From assembly GCA_025766275.1 (NCBI GenBank), contig JAFKAC010000010.1:1364001-1428000 (forward strand): DNA of 64,000 nucleotides. The letters run 5' to 3'. Below are positions 1 through 10,261 of this stretch, piece by piece (the first letter of the stretch is position 1; each line of letters opens with the position of its first letter). The notes under the pieces are model-generated. The model had not been told where the DNA came from, made no database searches, and saw nothing but the letters and a program-made list of their open reading frames with translations. A program made the position numbers and the translations under genes. Origin of the DNA: Lactarius indigo (Eukaryota > Basidiomycota > Agaricomycetes > Russulales > Russulaceae).

Positions 1-2550
1 AAACTGCATGCTCTGCACTCTGACCGCGGTGGCAAATACATGTCAAGTGTCACGCAGGACATTCTTAAGCAGAAAGGGATAGAGCATCACCTCACGATGC
101 CGGGTTCACCACAGTCCAATGGAAAAGCCAAGCGGTTTAACCGCACCATTATGGATAAGGCAATGTCCATGCTTCACACAGCTGGCATGTCTAAAGGCTT
201 CTGGGAGCATGTGGTGTGCGCAGCTGTGCACATCTATAACCGCTCTCCAGTCCGTGGGCTTAAGTGGCGCACTCCCTATGAGCTCTGGCACTCTGGCAAA
301 GTGCCCGATGTCTCACATCTTCGCGTCTTTGGATGCAAGGGGTACATGCATGTACCCGCTGATAAGCGTCGCAAATTGGATGCGAAGGCCATTGAGGTCA
401 CGCTTATCGGGTTTGAGCCCGAATCTAAGGGCTATAAGCTCTGGGACCGCTCAACCCGCTCCGTCCGAGTGTCCAGGGATGTGACATTTGACGAGAGTAG
501 CTTCCCGTCCCTCCAGGGTGTTGAGACACACCCCACACCTTCACCACCAGTTGTGCCTAGCACAACAGTGACTGCCGTGCCTCACCCGCCGGCGTTACCA
601 CCAATGCGAGCCCCCTCCCCTGCACACTCCAGTAGTAGTGAGGAGGAGGATGTAGAAAACCTTTTAGATCCCCCACAAGTCCAACCACGCCCTACCACAC
701 CACCACCTGCTCTGCCAGCTCTGCCCACCACACCTAAACGTGAGCAGACCACTCCCACTTCACCTCCGCTGCGTCCTAGTGCAACGTGCATTATGCGCCA
801 TGTCCCTCCTCCCTCACCAGAAATGCCTGGGGGATTTGAGGATTGTGCACAGCGTAGTCAGCTGTTGTGCGAGATGGACAATGCACCAAGGCGCACTGCT
901 TGTGTCCCTGTGCCCAATCCGCGTTACTTCAATGCGGACAATGCGGCATGGCGCGGCAGATGTCTGGGGTATGCGGAGTTATTGGCTGCTGCCTTTGTAG
1001 GCCGAGACCCTGCAACTTATGCAGAGGCCATGCGGTCTACAGCTGCAGATGAGTGGACTAAGGCGTGTCAGTATGAAATGGACGCCCTAGCTAAGAATGG
1101 GACTTGGGAGTTAGTGGATCTCCCGCCTAACCGTAAGGCAGTAAAATCCAAATGGGTCTTTAAGCTCAAAGTGGATGGCTGCTACAGAGCTCGCTTAGTG
1201 GCTAAGGGATTCACGCAGATCCCTGGCATAGATTTTGATGAAACCTTCTCTCCCGTCGCACGATTTGAGTCGCTACGATTACTTCTGGTGTTGGCCGCGC
1301 TGGAGGACTGGCACATCCATCAGATGGATGTTAAGTCTGCTTTTCTCAATGGCGTGCTTGACGAGGAGATTTACATGGAGCAGCCACAAGGTTTCACTGT
1401 CACTGGCTCTGAGACGAAGGTGTGTCACCTGGTTAAAGCGATCTATGGTCTCAAACAGGCCTCCCGCGCATGGAACTTGCAATTCCATGGAGTGCTCACT
1501 GCACTCAGCTTTAAGCGGACGTTTGCTGATGCAGGCATATATGTGATGCCTCAACGGGAGGGGTATGATCCACTCTTCGTTATTGTCTACGTTGACGACA
1601 TCACTATACTGGGTCCCTCGCTGAGTGGTATCAAGCGTTTGAAGTCAGATTTGTCTGAACGCTATGAGATGACAGATCTCAGGGAGATAGAGTCTTATCT
1701 TGGTATGCGCATTGTGCGCGACCGCTCCCTTAGACGCATCGAAATAGATCAGTCTGGCTACATCAAGGATGTCCTTGAACGCTTTGGCATGTCTGATGCC
1801 ACACCACACAACACACCCTTGCCCGCTGGTGCTGACAAGCACCTGGTTAAATATACGTCGCAGGCAACTGCCTCAGATATTTCCCACTACCAGTCTCTGA
1901 TTGGGAGTCTGCTTTACGTGCAGATTGGCACTAGGCCAGATATCTCCTTTGCTGTGTCACGTTTGGCGCAGTACGCAGCAAACCCTTCACCACAACATCT
2001 GCGACTTGCGCAGTATGTCCTGTCCTACTTAGTGGGAACTATGGATATGCGTATTGTCTATGATGGCGCCAATGGTGATGGCCTTCACGGCTACACTGAT
2101 TCCAGTCTGGCTGATCAGACTGACGACCGCCACTCCACCTCTGGTTATGTGTTCCTACTAGCTAACGGTGCAATAAGCTGGTCTTCGCGCAAGCAAAAGA
2201 CTGTTGCCCAAAACACAATGGAAGCGGAATACATGGCCATGACCGACGCAGCTAACCAGGCTGCGTGGTATCAGAGCTTCCTCACAGAACTCGGGTACGA
2301 GGTCGACGACCCCATCCCACTTCATGGTGACAATAAGGGTGCCATTGACTTGGCCTTGAACCCTGTCACTGGGAGACGGTCTAAGCACATTGCCATACGG
2401 CATCATGTCATTCGGGAGTACATCGAAAAGGGGACCATCACCCTCATTAGAACTCCTACTGTAGATATGGTTGCGGACGGCTTTACAAAGTCACTACCGC
2501 GTGTCCTGCTGCAAAAGCACAATGATGACATGGGACTTCTGTGTACTTAG
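1..2550 (+). CDS. copia pol polyprotein, C-terminal part (integrase-RT-RNase H)
   Basis: The frame is open from base 1, so the ATG at 40 is internal. At 19-36 it encodes SDRGGKY, which carries the second Asp of the integrase D,D(35)E triad. The motif normally written NGVAER, carrying the third catalytic acid, reads NGKAKR here (about 118-132), with Lys where Glu is expected. A Pro/Ser-rich linker follows (about residues 165-275). The reverse transcriptase (about residues 350-600) contains the catalytic YVDD at about 1590. RNase H of copia type follows, with TDSSLADQ, the TSGY segment and EAEYMA. A stop at 2548-2550 ends the protein at the usual place. If Glu-to-Lys is real, this copy should reverse transcribe but not integrate with its own integrase. 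Confidence 0.95.
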   Translation, partial: KLHALHSDRGGKYMSSVTQDILKQKGIEHHLTMPGSPQSNGKAKRFNRTIMDKAMSMLHTAGMSKGFWEHVVCAAVHIYNRSPVRGLKWRTPYELWHSGKVPDVSHLRVFGCKGYMHVPADKRRKLDAKAIEVTLIGFEPESKGYKLWDRSTRSVRVSRDVTFDESSFPSLQGVETHPTPSPPVVPSTTVTAVPHPPALPPMRAPSPAHSSSSEEEDVENLLDPPQVQPRPTTPPPALPALPTTPKREQTTPTSPPLRPSATCIMRHVPPPSPEMPGGFEDCAQRSQLLCEMDNAPRRTACVPVPNPRYFNADNAAWRGRCLGYAELLAAAFVGRDPATYAEAMRSTAADEWTKACQYEMDALAKNGTWELVDLPPNRKAVKSKWVFKLKVDGCYRARLVAKGFTQIPGIDFDETFSPVARFESLRLLLVLAALEDWHIHQMDVKSAFLNGVLDEEIYMEQPQGFTVTGSETKVCHLVKAIYGLKQASRAWNLQFHGVLTALSFKRTFADAGIYVMPQREGYDPLFVIVYVDDITILGPSLSGIKRLKSDLSERYEMTDLREIESYLGMRIVRDRSLRRIEIDQSGYIKDVLERFGMSDATPHNTPLPAGADKHLVKYTSQATASDISHYQSLIGSLLYVQIGTRPDISFAVSRLAQYAANPSPQHLRLAQYVLSYLVGTMDMRIVYDGANGDGLHGYTDSSLADQTDDRHSTSGYVFLLANGAISWSSRKQKTVAQNTMEAEYMAMTDAANQAAWYQSFLTELGYEVDDPIPLHGDNKGAIDLALNPVTGRRSKHIAIRHHVIREYIEKGTITLIRTPTVDMVADGFTKSLPRVLLQKHNDDMGLLCT

Positions 2551-2569
2551 ATTGTAGATCATGGGGAGA

Positions 2570-3140
2570 TGTTGATAAGTGACCCTTGCGCACTTAGCGG
2601 CTCTAACGGACCGGACTTACAGATACGGACTGCTGTAGATTAATTAGGACCGCTTTAGATTAGATTTGATCTGTACAATCTCGGACTTCTTTATCTATGA
2701 CATCATATGGACATATCCAGACCGTTCATTGTACTATGCGTTCTTGTATCTTTCTTTGTTCTCTTTTTGTTCTATCCTTATTATGATGTCATTATGATAT
2801 CACTTACTTCTAGACTCTCCTTGTTCTTTCTGTCCTTGTTCTCAGAACGTCCACTCCTTTGTCCGTTTGTAGAACAATAACTATCTTGTAGTACGTGACT
2901 AGTGTTACATCCCTTGTATAATGTCACTCCCAGAAAGTGTATAAGTAGAGTAGCATGTACGCTCCTGGTCCACATCAGTTCTCACTGTTTGTGTGCCAGG
3001 TAAGCTCCCTTCCCTCAAATGTATATTATCAGTTCTCACTGTTTGTGTGCCAGACAACCTCTCTTGCTTTCACTTGCTTGACACCCTGTGCTGCTTCTCA
3101 GTCACCTTCTATATCTCACCACAGTCCTATCAGTCCACTG
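2570..3140 (+). repeat. 3' LTR of the copia element (right end approximate)
   Basis: A purine run at 2561-2569 (atggggaga) looks like a polypurine tract and is followed directly by TGTTGATAAG, a typical LTR start. The LTR carries a TATA-like tataagta at about 2938-2946, where a promoter would lie. Its right end is placed only roughly, before the first 145-bp repeat copy at 3171. Confidence 0.65.
2974..3053 (+). repeat. 26-bp direct repeat inside the LTR, two copies
   Basis: A 26-base sequence beginning atcagttctcactg and ending gtgtgccag occurs at 2974-2999 and again at 3028-3053, a 54-bp step. It lies just downstream of the TATA-like box, so it may sit in the transcribed leader of the LTR. 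The two copies are identical, suggesting a recent duplication or a repeated regulatory site. Confidence 0.85.
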
Positions 3141-3170
3141 TGAGTATAGTTCCTATGTGTCTGTTCATCA

Positions 3171-3648
3171 AAATGGAGGGGAGAAAGTAGAACGAAAGGG
3201 GTCCTCTGGATATCGATGGAGGACGGAAGATGGAAAGTCGAAGAATGAAGGAATAGAGCTGCTGGGGTTCGCGTTCCGATCAGACTTCTTCTGTTGTAAG
3301 ATGTCTTGGACGTCACGCGAAATGAAGGGAAAGTGATTGTCTATAGGACCTCAGACCAAGCCTTAATTACGGCGTGTATTTGTAAGTAAGGTTCATTGTC
3401 GAAAGCTGAAATCTGGGAGGTAGGTAGCGAACATCGGGGGAAAGTAGAACGAAAGGGGTCCTCTGGATATCGATGGAGGACGGAAGATGGAAAGTCAAAG
3501 AATGAAGGAATAGAGCTGCTGGGGTTCGCGTTCCGATCAGACTTCTTCTGTTGTAAGATGTCTTGGATGTGTCACACGAAATGGAGGGGAGAAAGTAGAA
3601 CAAAAGGGGGTCCTCTGGATATCAATGGAAGACGGAAGATGGAAAGTC
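3171..3648 (+). repeat. about 145-bp direct repeat, two full copies and one partial
   Basis: Copy A 3171-3323, copy B about 3438-3582 and partial copy C 3579-3648 share a sequence starting with aaatggaggggagaaagtag and passing through tcctctggatatcgatggag. Copies B and C abut; A and B are separated by about 115 bp. A and B differ by only a few bases. No protein family is recognised in either strand. This may be part of a tandem-repeat or LTR-derived family adjoining the copia element. Confidence 0.85.
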
Positions 3649-4320
3649 GGGGTGAGAGATATGTAACGACCAGTATCCCTGGCACAGGTGACGCTGACGA
3701 CGCATACTGTATTAGAGCAAGTGTCGAGATGTAACGGTTGAGTAAGTATCGAGTTCAAATGTAAAAAAAAAGGGAACAAGTTGGAAGATCCCGTCCAAAG
3801 GGGAGCGAGTGGTCGACAGGCGACGCGAGTGGCATCAACGAGGCATACTAGTACGAGAAGGACAAGTCAGAATCTGAGAGAAAATAAAAAAACTCGCGTA
3901 CCTTAGCTGGGCCAATCATCGGCCGGGGGGCATAGGTATGAATAATGTTCCAGGGTTTCGCCAGTGTCAACCGAAAGAAAGCCCGCAGGGCAGGGAATGG
4001 TAGGGATGCCGTTTGTCGGCGAGACCATCGACGACGACGACGTGGGGAGGGAGTCGTCTGGAATGAGGTGGCCGGTTGATGATGGTGGCTGCCGATGTCG
4101 GAATTATCAAACATTTCGACGTACTGTAGTTTGACGTGAAAAAGAGCGACGGAGAGTGAGATGAGATGATGGGAAGAGAAAAGAATGGAAAATCGATGTT
4201 AGAAGGCGGATTGGTGGATGTTGGGGATCGGGATCATCTGAGATAGGAAGTTGAATTAGGTGCCAGCTGACAACTCCGAAAAATGGCTGAAAGTGGTCGG
4301 ATTCATCGTGGCGAACAAAG
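3649..4320. other. no gene supported; flank of the Plavaka element
   Basis: Downstream of the transposase stop. On the minus strand about 3900-4110 is open and GC-rich with a CGA/CGT run, but no family was recognised. A terminal inverted repeat for the transposon was looked for and not found. Confidence 0.5.
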
Positions 4321-7300
4321 CTATGATGCAAATTCAAAAGCATGATAATCTATGTATTTATTAATATAATAAGTTTCGAACGCATCAAGAGCATTGTGTG
4401 GGGATAACTCGATGGGCATAAAGCTGTTCCCAAAAACGGGCAATAAATGTGCCGCGCGGAGGACAGAATCCAGATGGATCACTTCAACTGCTGGTGATCC
4501 ATCGGCGTTGGTGTCTGGTTGCACGACCCACAAACCCGTCACCTCGTCCGGCTTATCTCCCACGTGTATGAACCATCTAATGAGTGCACAGGGGTAGTAA
4601 ATATCCCTCCAAATGAAAGAGAATAACGCGCGTAAGCGCACAACATCGAATCCTCGTGCCCCGGGTAGAGTGGGGTCACGTTCTACAAAAGCGGTGTCAA
4701 ATTGAGGGGTCTGCTTGCGCCAGCGTGGGTTGCAGCGAATACATTCCGAGCGCATTCCTTGAAGGCCACTCGGATCGCTGGGTGAAAAGAAAACAGCTGT
4801 TGCGGTGTGGTAAACAGAAATTTTACTGTCGAAAGGGGGGCACTGAGCTAGGGGAACATCTGAACCAGCAGGGGCATTGGGGTCGTCCATGTGGAGTTGA
4901 TCGAACAAAAAACGACAAAGAAGATCTTGAAAATCAGGTTGTTGGAAGACGGTTGCCAGCTCCGTGACAGAGGACAGATACCCTCTCTCTATTGAGGACG
5001 AAAAAGTCAGAAACTAGTGAAAAGGTCGAGAAAAATACACGTACGGCAATTCTCAGGTAGCCATACGTGGCTGACGGCATCTTTGTCGTCGACTGGACGC
5101 GTTTCATCTACCTCATGAGGGTCTGCGCCTTGGACTGCATTGGCAGAGTGTGGGGCTGTGTCAGCGTCCAGCGCGTCAGCAGGCGCATCTGTATTCAGGT
5201 CTATGCGTCAACGTTTTGGTAACACATCAGACGACATACCAAATGAACTTGCACACTCGCAGGCATCTGCGAGTACCATGCTCTTGAGCATACCCCTTGA
5301 TTCAAAATAAGAGCGTGAGGCTGCGAGCTGGTCGAGACGCTGGTTGATGATGAGCATTTGACCAAGGGCGTTGCAGCGATTCGAACGACGCCATGGCTCC
5401 TTGACGGCCTTGATGTGCTTGGATTCAGTTATTGAAGAACAAAGGCCGTTGGGAGCGCCGAACAAGCGTATGAGATGTCGGTAATGACAAAGGGAGTGTT
5501 GCCGTGGAAGAGAGAATCCGTTCGGACGAACTCCCACTGCCTGAAAGATCAAACGAAAGTGTTGAAAGCGGTCAAGGGCATTCTGTACTAAACCCAATGT
5601 GTCATCATTGAACATGTCTCGTCGAACAAGGTAGCAAAAATCCAAGAATGCGCGGAAGGCGCGAATCACATCAGCCAGCATGTGTCCCTCTAACGCAGGG
5701 AGATAGACCTATGGGACGGAGACAGCGTCAGCCGTGTAACGGCCATAAATGAGTGTGCCCACCTTCATCAGCGCTTTTGAATCGTCGCCTGTCCATTGCT
5801 TAAAGCCACGGCCTTGAGGAAAGCAGCAGAGCCCTGGGAATGGAGGTGCCAGCGCGATCCTGATCGAAGAGAATGGGATACTAATGGACGCCGCCTTTGG
5901 GAAATAGACTCACCGGCGGTCAATGTCATCTAATATCATCTTCACGTAGGTCTTACCATGTGACAACTCGAGGTATTCTTCAACCCAGGTCACCAGGTGG
6001 TCCTTGAAAGTGCCCTTGATAACTTGGTGAAGTATGTCGGGGGCAACGAGTTCGTGGATATCTGCCCGGGGGAACTCTGAGGTAAATGGCTTCAAATGAG
6101 TCAGTTACCTTGACTCCTTTATGAGGGAGTACAAATACATACCATCACATATCCGACAATACCATATTGACTCCACAGTGAGCCTGGATCCAGTACGTTT
6201 ATCAGCGCATTCATTAGTTCTTGCGACCGCCGCTCCCCACCGATGTCGAGGTTACTGGGGAGTGCAGTGCAACTTTGAGCATGTCGTGTCAAAAAAAAAA
6301 AAAAGGATGAACGGATGCGGCTTACCGAGGGCACCAGCCTTGAACTATGCAGGCCAAGAGGGCCTGTTCGGGGTAGTCCGCAATGTATGGCCCTATGCTG
6401 TAGATGACTCGACGAAAGTGGCCGTCCGGGGTTCGGGTAACCTCAGGAGTGCTCATCACAGGGCAAACGCTGCTAAGGATTTGTGCGAGGGACGAGTGAA
6501 ATAACTGCCGGCGGAATTTGCGGAATTCATTATCGTCGGTATGCCGTTTGTCCACTATGAAAATATTCAGTACTTAGGCCACGTCCAAAGGAAGCACTTA
6601 CTCTTAGGGATGGCCAAAAAACCCAGTAGGACGATTGCATTTCGATGAGCGCGACGGATATTGTTCCGTACGTTGCTGATCAACATGTAGACAGGATAGT
6701 ACTCGTTATGCCCCGTTGCCACGGACACTGTAGTCTTGTCGCTACCAAGGATGATTGGGACAAGCATTGCGCCGCGTGTCTCTGGATTGTTAGCAATAAT
6801 ATCAGCTTCCCTCCAGGCCCAGTCGCCACTCATGAAATCACGCCATCGTCATCTCTTCTGGGCATCAAACTCGCGGAATGGAACATAATCGAATTCATTG
6901 TCAAAGTCTGAATTTGCGAGCATGTTGTGTAATAACTGGCGCGCGTCTCGGTGCCAAACGTCGTATGTCTTGGTCATCCACTCTGGTGTGTTGTCGGGAC
7001 GACGGCCGCTGTATGACAGAGAAAACCCCTGCCATACTGCATCTCCGAAAGGTGTTGCATCGATGGTCGCATAGAGGCTGTCCCGGCTATCGAAGAGGTT
7101 GATCTCGTCGGGGGGGATGCCATGGTTGATGAGTGAAGCACGCCATAGCTGTGAAAGGACATTGATGTCATTTCTGGACATCTGAACCTTTTGATACAAG
7201 AACTCAGCAAGCTCGAATTCGACGCGATTACAATACGGTGTCCAGTCATCTGGAGCCCGGGCTGGAGGAGGGGACGGTGTGGTACCAGGTGGAAGATACA

Positions 7301-7735
7301 CGTGGTTTTCGTCACATGGAGTTGCTAGAAAAATAGCCAGAAATTGTTCAGTGAACGCGTTAATAGAGTGACAATCGGATCCTTACCACACAAAGACGGA
7401 TGAAACTCCCACTCGGGACCTTCCTCTTCTTCGTGTACGCCTCCATCGGCCGGGGGAGGGTCTGGAGGGGGAGAATTGGGCCAGTCATCAATAAATTGCG
7501 GGTCGTCAATTGGCTGTGGGTCTGAGTTATCGGCTGCCAGTGGCCAAGGAGTGGGAATGGGATGCGCTTGCAGAGGAGGGATCCGATGCTTGGATCGCAT
7601 GTGTTTTGTGAGGCTGGCGTTGTTGCAGAACCAGCGACCACATCCTGGTGAACAACAAGGGATTTTACGAATAGAGAAAGTGGACAGTGGACTGACCTCC
7701 TTGCGACGGGTGAAGCGATCATATGGTTGGGCCAT
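4321..7735 (-). pseudogene. Plavaka transposase with two in-frame TGA codons
   Basis: Eight exons can be spliced by GT-AG introns into one frame of about 1005 codons: 7735-7387, 7324-6602, 6554-6326, 6254-6143, 6089-5914, 5859-5763, 5708-5045 and 4988-4321. The N-terminus has a C2H2 zinc finger (about 7670-7590). It is followed by the family's conserved blocks: FMSGDWAW, GSDKTTVSVATG, RADIHELVAPDILHQ, HLVTWVEEYL, GRGFKQWTGDDSKALMKV, LPRQHSL, SITESKHIKAVKEPWRRS and a closing NKYIDYHAFE. All blocks are in order and the length is normal. Two stops interrupt it: TGA at 6851-6849, just before FMSGDWAW, and TGA at 5210-5208. Both sit where CGA would fit, as methylated-CpG decay produces. No frameshift was seen. 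Confidence 0.9.
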
Positions 7736-7938
7736 GATGGAGGTGAGTCAGGTAGTCAAGGGCTGTGCGTGCCAGGAAAAAAATTGTATTGTGTGCACTA
7801 GGAGAAAGTGTTTTGACAACCAGTCCAGGCACAGTTGAACGAGTATCAAAAAGCCAAAGTAACAATTTTTTTGGGGGTCTGCGTCGCTTGTCCTATCATC
7901 ACCTGCCCCCTTCAAGTTCGAGAAAAAAAAAACCCACC
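7736..7938. promoter_or_regulatory. divergent promoter spacer of the Plavaka element
   Basis: The 203 bp between the transposase ATG (7735, minus) and the partner ATG (7939, plus) must hold both promoters. It contains two A/T runs (around 7865 and 7922). The partner ATG has a good context, cccaccatg. No clear TATA box was seen. Confidence 0.5.
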
Positions 7939-10261
7939 ATGTCAACCACCCCGTCCCAGTCCCAACAATATTGCCCAGTAACACGAGCCAAAAACGCGAC
8001 CCAACATCCTGGACAAGTTGTCCTCAATGCCCAAATGAAACGCCAAACCAATGAGGAGATGGCTAAGGTCAGAGAACAAGAGCGTCTTGAGAGAAGAGTT
8101 GCTGAACAAGAGATACGCGCTGCCTTGAAGAAGGTCGCCAGGATCCAAGACCAGCAAGAGCTCGAAGACATCGAAGCGGATCAGCCTATGGTGGCACCTT
8201 CGCTCCGTCGACACGAGACCTTAGTATTCGTGCCACATCACACTAACCCCAGCACAGAAAAAGATGTCACAGAGGCCGACAAAGAGAGCGATAAGTACCT
8301 GAGCGAAGAAGAGGCTGCTCCAGTCATCGAAGATGGTGAGAGGGAAGAGATGGGCCCAGGAGAAGGAGAAGGAGAAGACAACGGCGACATCGACAACGGC
8401 GAAGGAGAAGGAGGTAAAAGCAAGAGCAAGAGCAAGAAAAACCCCAAGGACAACTCCATGCGGGTTCTTATCAAGTCTTACCGGAAGCAGCCACGCCTCA
8501 TGGCCGGGAAATCGATGATAGACGTCAGTTTAGTCAACAAGGTACCCCCCATCTCGGCCACGAAAGGTAAAAAACCTCATGCTCGGTACGTTATTACCTC
8601 AATTTCCTCACACATCATTTCATTTCGGGAACAACCCACTGACTTATTTTGTCACTCGCCACTTTGTTTTATCACTGACTCAACCCCAAAATGTCACTCT
8701 GCCTCTCTGAAACCACCCTTTTTTACCACCACTTCAGACTGGCGCAATCAGTTGCCCATCCTGTTGAGAAGTCCAATTCCAGCATCTGTGCCGACTGGGC
8801 AGCCAAGGTGGCCAACGCCAACTCGTCTCTCGCCCTCACCGCAACTCCTACTCCGAGCCATGGTTCAACTGGAGGGCTGGGAGCTTTTACCCATGGCAGT
8901 TCCACGACCCCAAGCACCCTCCCCGCCTACCAGAAAGGCCTTGACAACGAGATTGAAGTCCTTGATTACCGATCTCCGTTGCCCAGTCTGGGATCAGTCA
9001 CGCGGGTAAGTTGTGGCTTATATTTTGTGTTTACTCGGAGTTGATCTCGCAACCTTGCTTGCAATGGCAATGGTAGGCTCTTTTGAAACGCTGGCCTCGA
9101 CACCGACACGACATTCCCTGCGGTGCAACCCGTGGCTAAGAAGGCTCGCAGAAAGGTCTATTCGCTGCCCCCTGGAGCCGAGGAAAACAATCACTTCCGC
9201 ACAGTTTTCATCCCTACCTACGAACGGTGGGTTGGGACTCAAGCTAACCCCTGGGTTATACCAGATGACGTCGCAATTCCGATCCTCCAATCCATCTGGG
9301 ACGTAGTTTATGAGAATGCGCCCTGGGTTGTAAGCGCAAATGATTGTGTATTCGAGCGTGTGAGTTTTTTTTTTTTGCCAGTGGGGGGAATAGTGGCGAC
9401 GATTCCCCCATTATTTTGATCTAATACATGAGCTTACGATATCGCTAGGTCACACAGCACCTCTATGAATGGCGCAGCTCCTTCAAAAGTGCCACCGATA
9501 TCATGGTTGAACAATTTTTCGAATGCGAGGAGTACCACGATGTGTTCAAGGATTACGATGCCCGTCAAGTGTGGGCGGAAGATATGCTCGTAGATTGCAA
9601 GTTCATCTGGGCAGTTGTAGATAATGTAAGTTATCTCCATCGTTTCTATTTCACGCACGAGCAATGACTCCTCAGGATGAGCGGAGCGGATTGATGCAGC
9701 GCCCCTTTCATACTGCAAGTTTTCGCGACACACCTCAACAGTACTGCTGGGGCTGAAGAGGTACCAGCTCTCAGTGCCACCGGCATTGACGAGGGTGCGT
9801 CCACCGTTGAAAAGTACCCTGCCCAAGGGAGCGTTGGCCCTTGCGGCTGCTGCTGTAAATTTTCTCTTGATGCGATCATTGTGATGAAATATACTAACTA
9901 TTCGAAGGTTGAGAGAACCCTCCAGCTCTGGGCAGACGGTGATATGGAGGTCCTGCGCGCTGCTGAACCCGTGAAGAAATCAGCCAACAAACCGTCCATC
10001 AAGGCAGCGTCGAAGCTCAACCCTGTCAACCGGGATTGTTTCCAACGTCACGTCAAAGTTTTCTGCGGAGAATTGGGGGGCGGCGACGAACAACTACTTC
10101 AAATCTATCAATAAAATGAAGCCGAGCTCCCTTGAAGAAGTCGTGCGACTGGCGACGCCGTTCATGTCACCATCGAAAACCCGTCGTCAAGGGTATTCTT
10201 ATGGTCTTCAAAGCCTCATCGATGACAACGAAGACATACGTGCGTGCCTTGTGGACAATTA
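7939..10261 (+). pseudogene. Plavaka partner protein, unknown function, frame-broken
   Basis: Starts at ATG 7939. Exon 1 (to about 8586) encodes a charged, coiled-coil-like Glu/Arg-rich stretch, then acidic and Ser/Lys repeats. Later exons: about 8747-9006; about 9141-9360, holding HFRTVFIPTYERWVGT; 9450-9626, holding EYHDVFKDYDARQVWAED; about 9677-9854; and 9889-10261, ending IRACLVDN. Three single-base shifts break it: near 9697 (a C run), near 9822, and near 10031 (an extra A in gtcaacc). The reading on either side of each shift is clearly the same protein. I believe this is an uncharacterised protein often seen beside Plavaka transposases, but no domain was recognised. A role as accessory or DNA-binding factor for transposition is inference only. 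Confidence 0.7.

Larger units (their letters stand above)
1..3140 (+). mobile_element. Ty1/copia LTR retrotransposon, 5' truncated by window edge
   Basis: The order integrase end, reverse transcriptase, RNase H, then polypurine-like tract and LTR is the copia order (integrase before RT). The 5' LTR, primer-binding site and gag lie outside the window. The RT/RNase H part is an uninterrupted reading frame, so the copy is fairly young, but the integrase has lost a catalytic residue. The right edge is uncertain: a terminal CA with a matching inverted repeat was not clearly found, and no target-site duplication can be tested because the left edge is missing. Confidence 0.9.
4321..10261. mobile_element. 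Plavaka-type DNA transposon core (two divergent genes)
   Basis: A Plavaka transposase on the minus strand and a second gene on the plus strand diverge from a 203-bp spacer. Plavaka elements are KDZ/CACTA-related cut-and-paste transposons known from Agaricomycetes. The limits given are those of the coding parts; terminal inverted repeats were not identified. Both genes are damaged (two TGA codons; three frameshifts), so the copy is probably non-autonomous now. Confidence 0.85.

Noticed and set aside
3649..4320. Terminal inverted repeat of the Plavaka element
   Set aside because: No match to the sequence right of 10261 was found by eye; the true ends remain unknown.
7655..7735. Possible early intron in the Plavaka transposase
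   Set aside because: Reading straight through gives an intact C2H2 finger, so no intron is needed.
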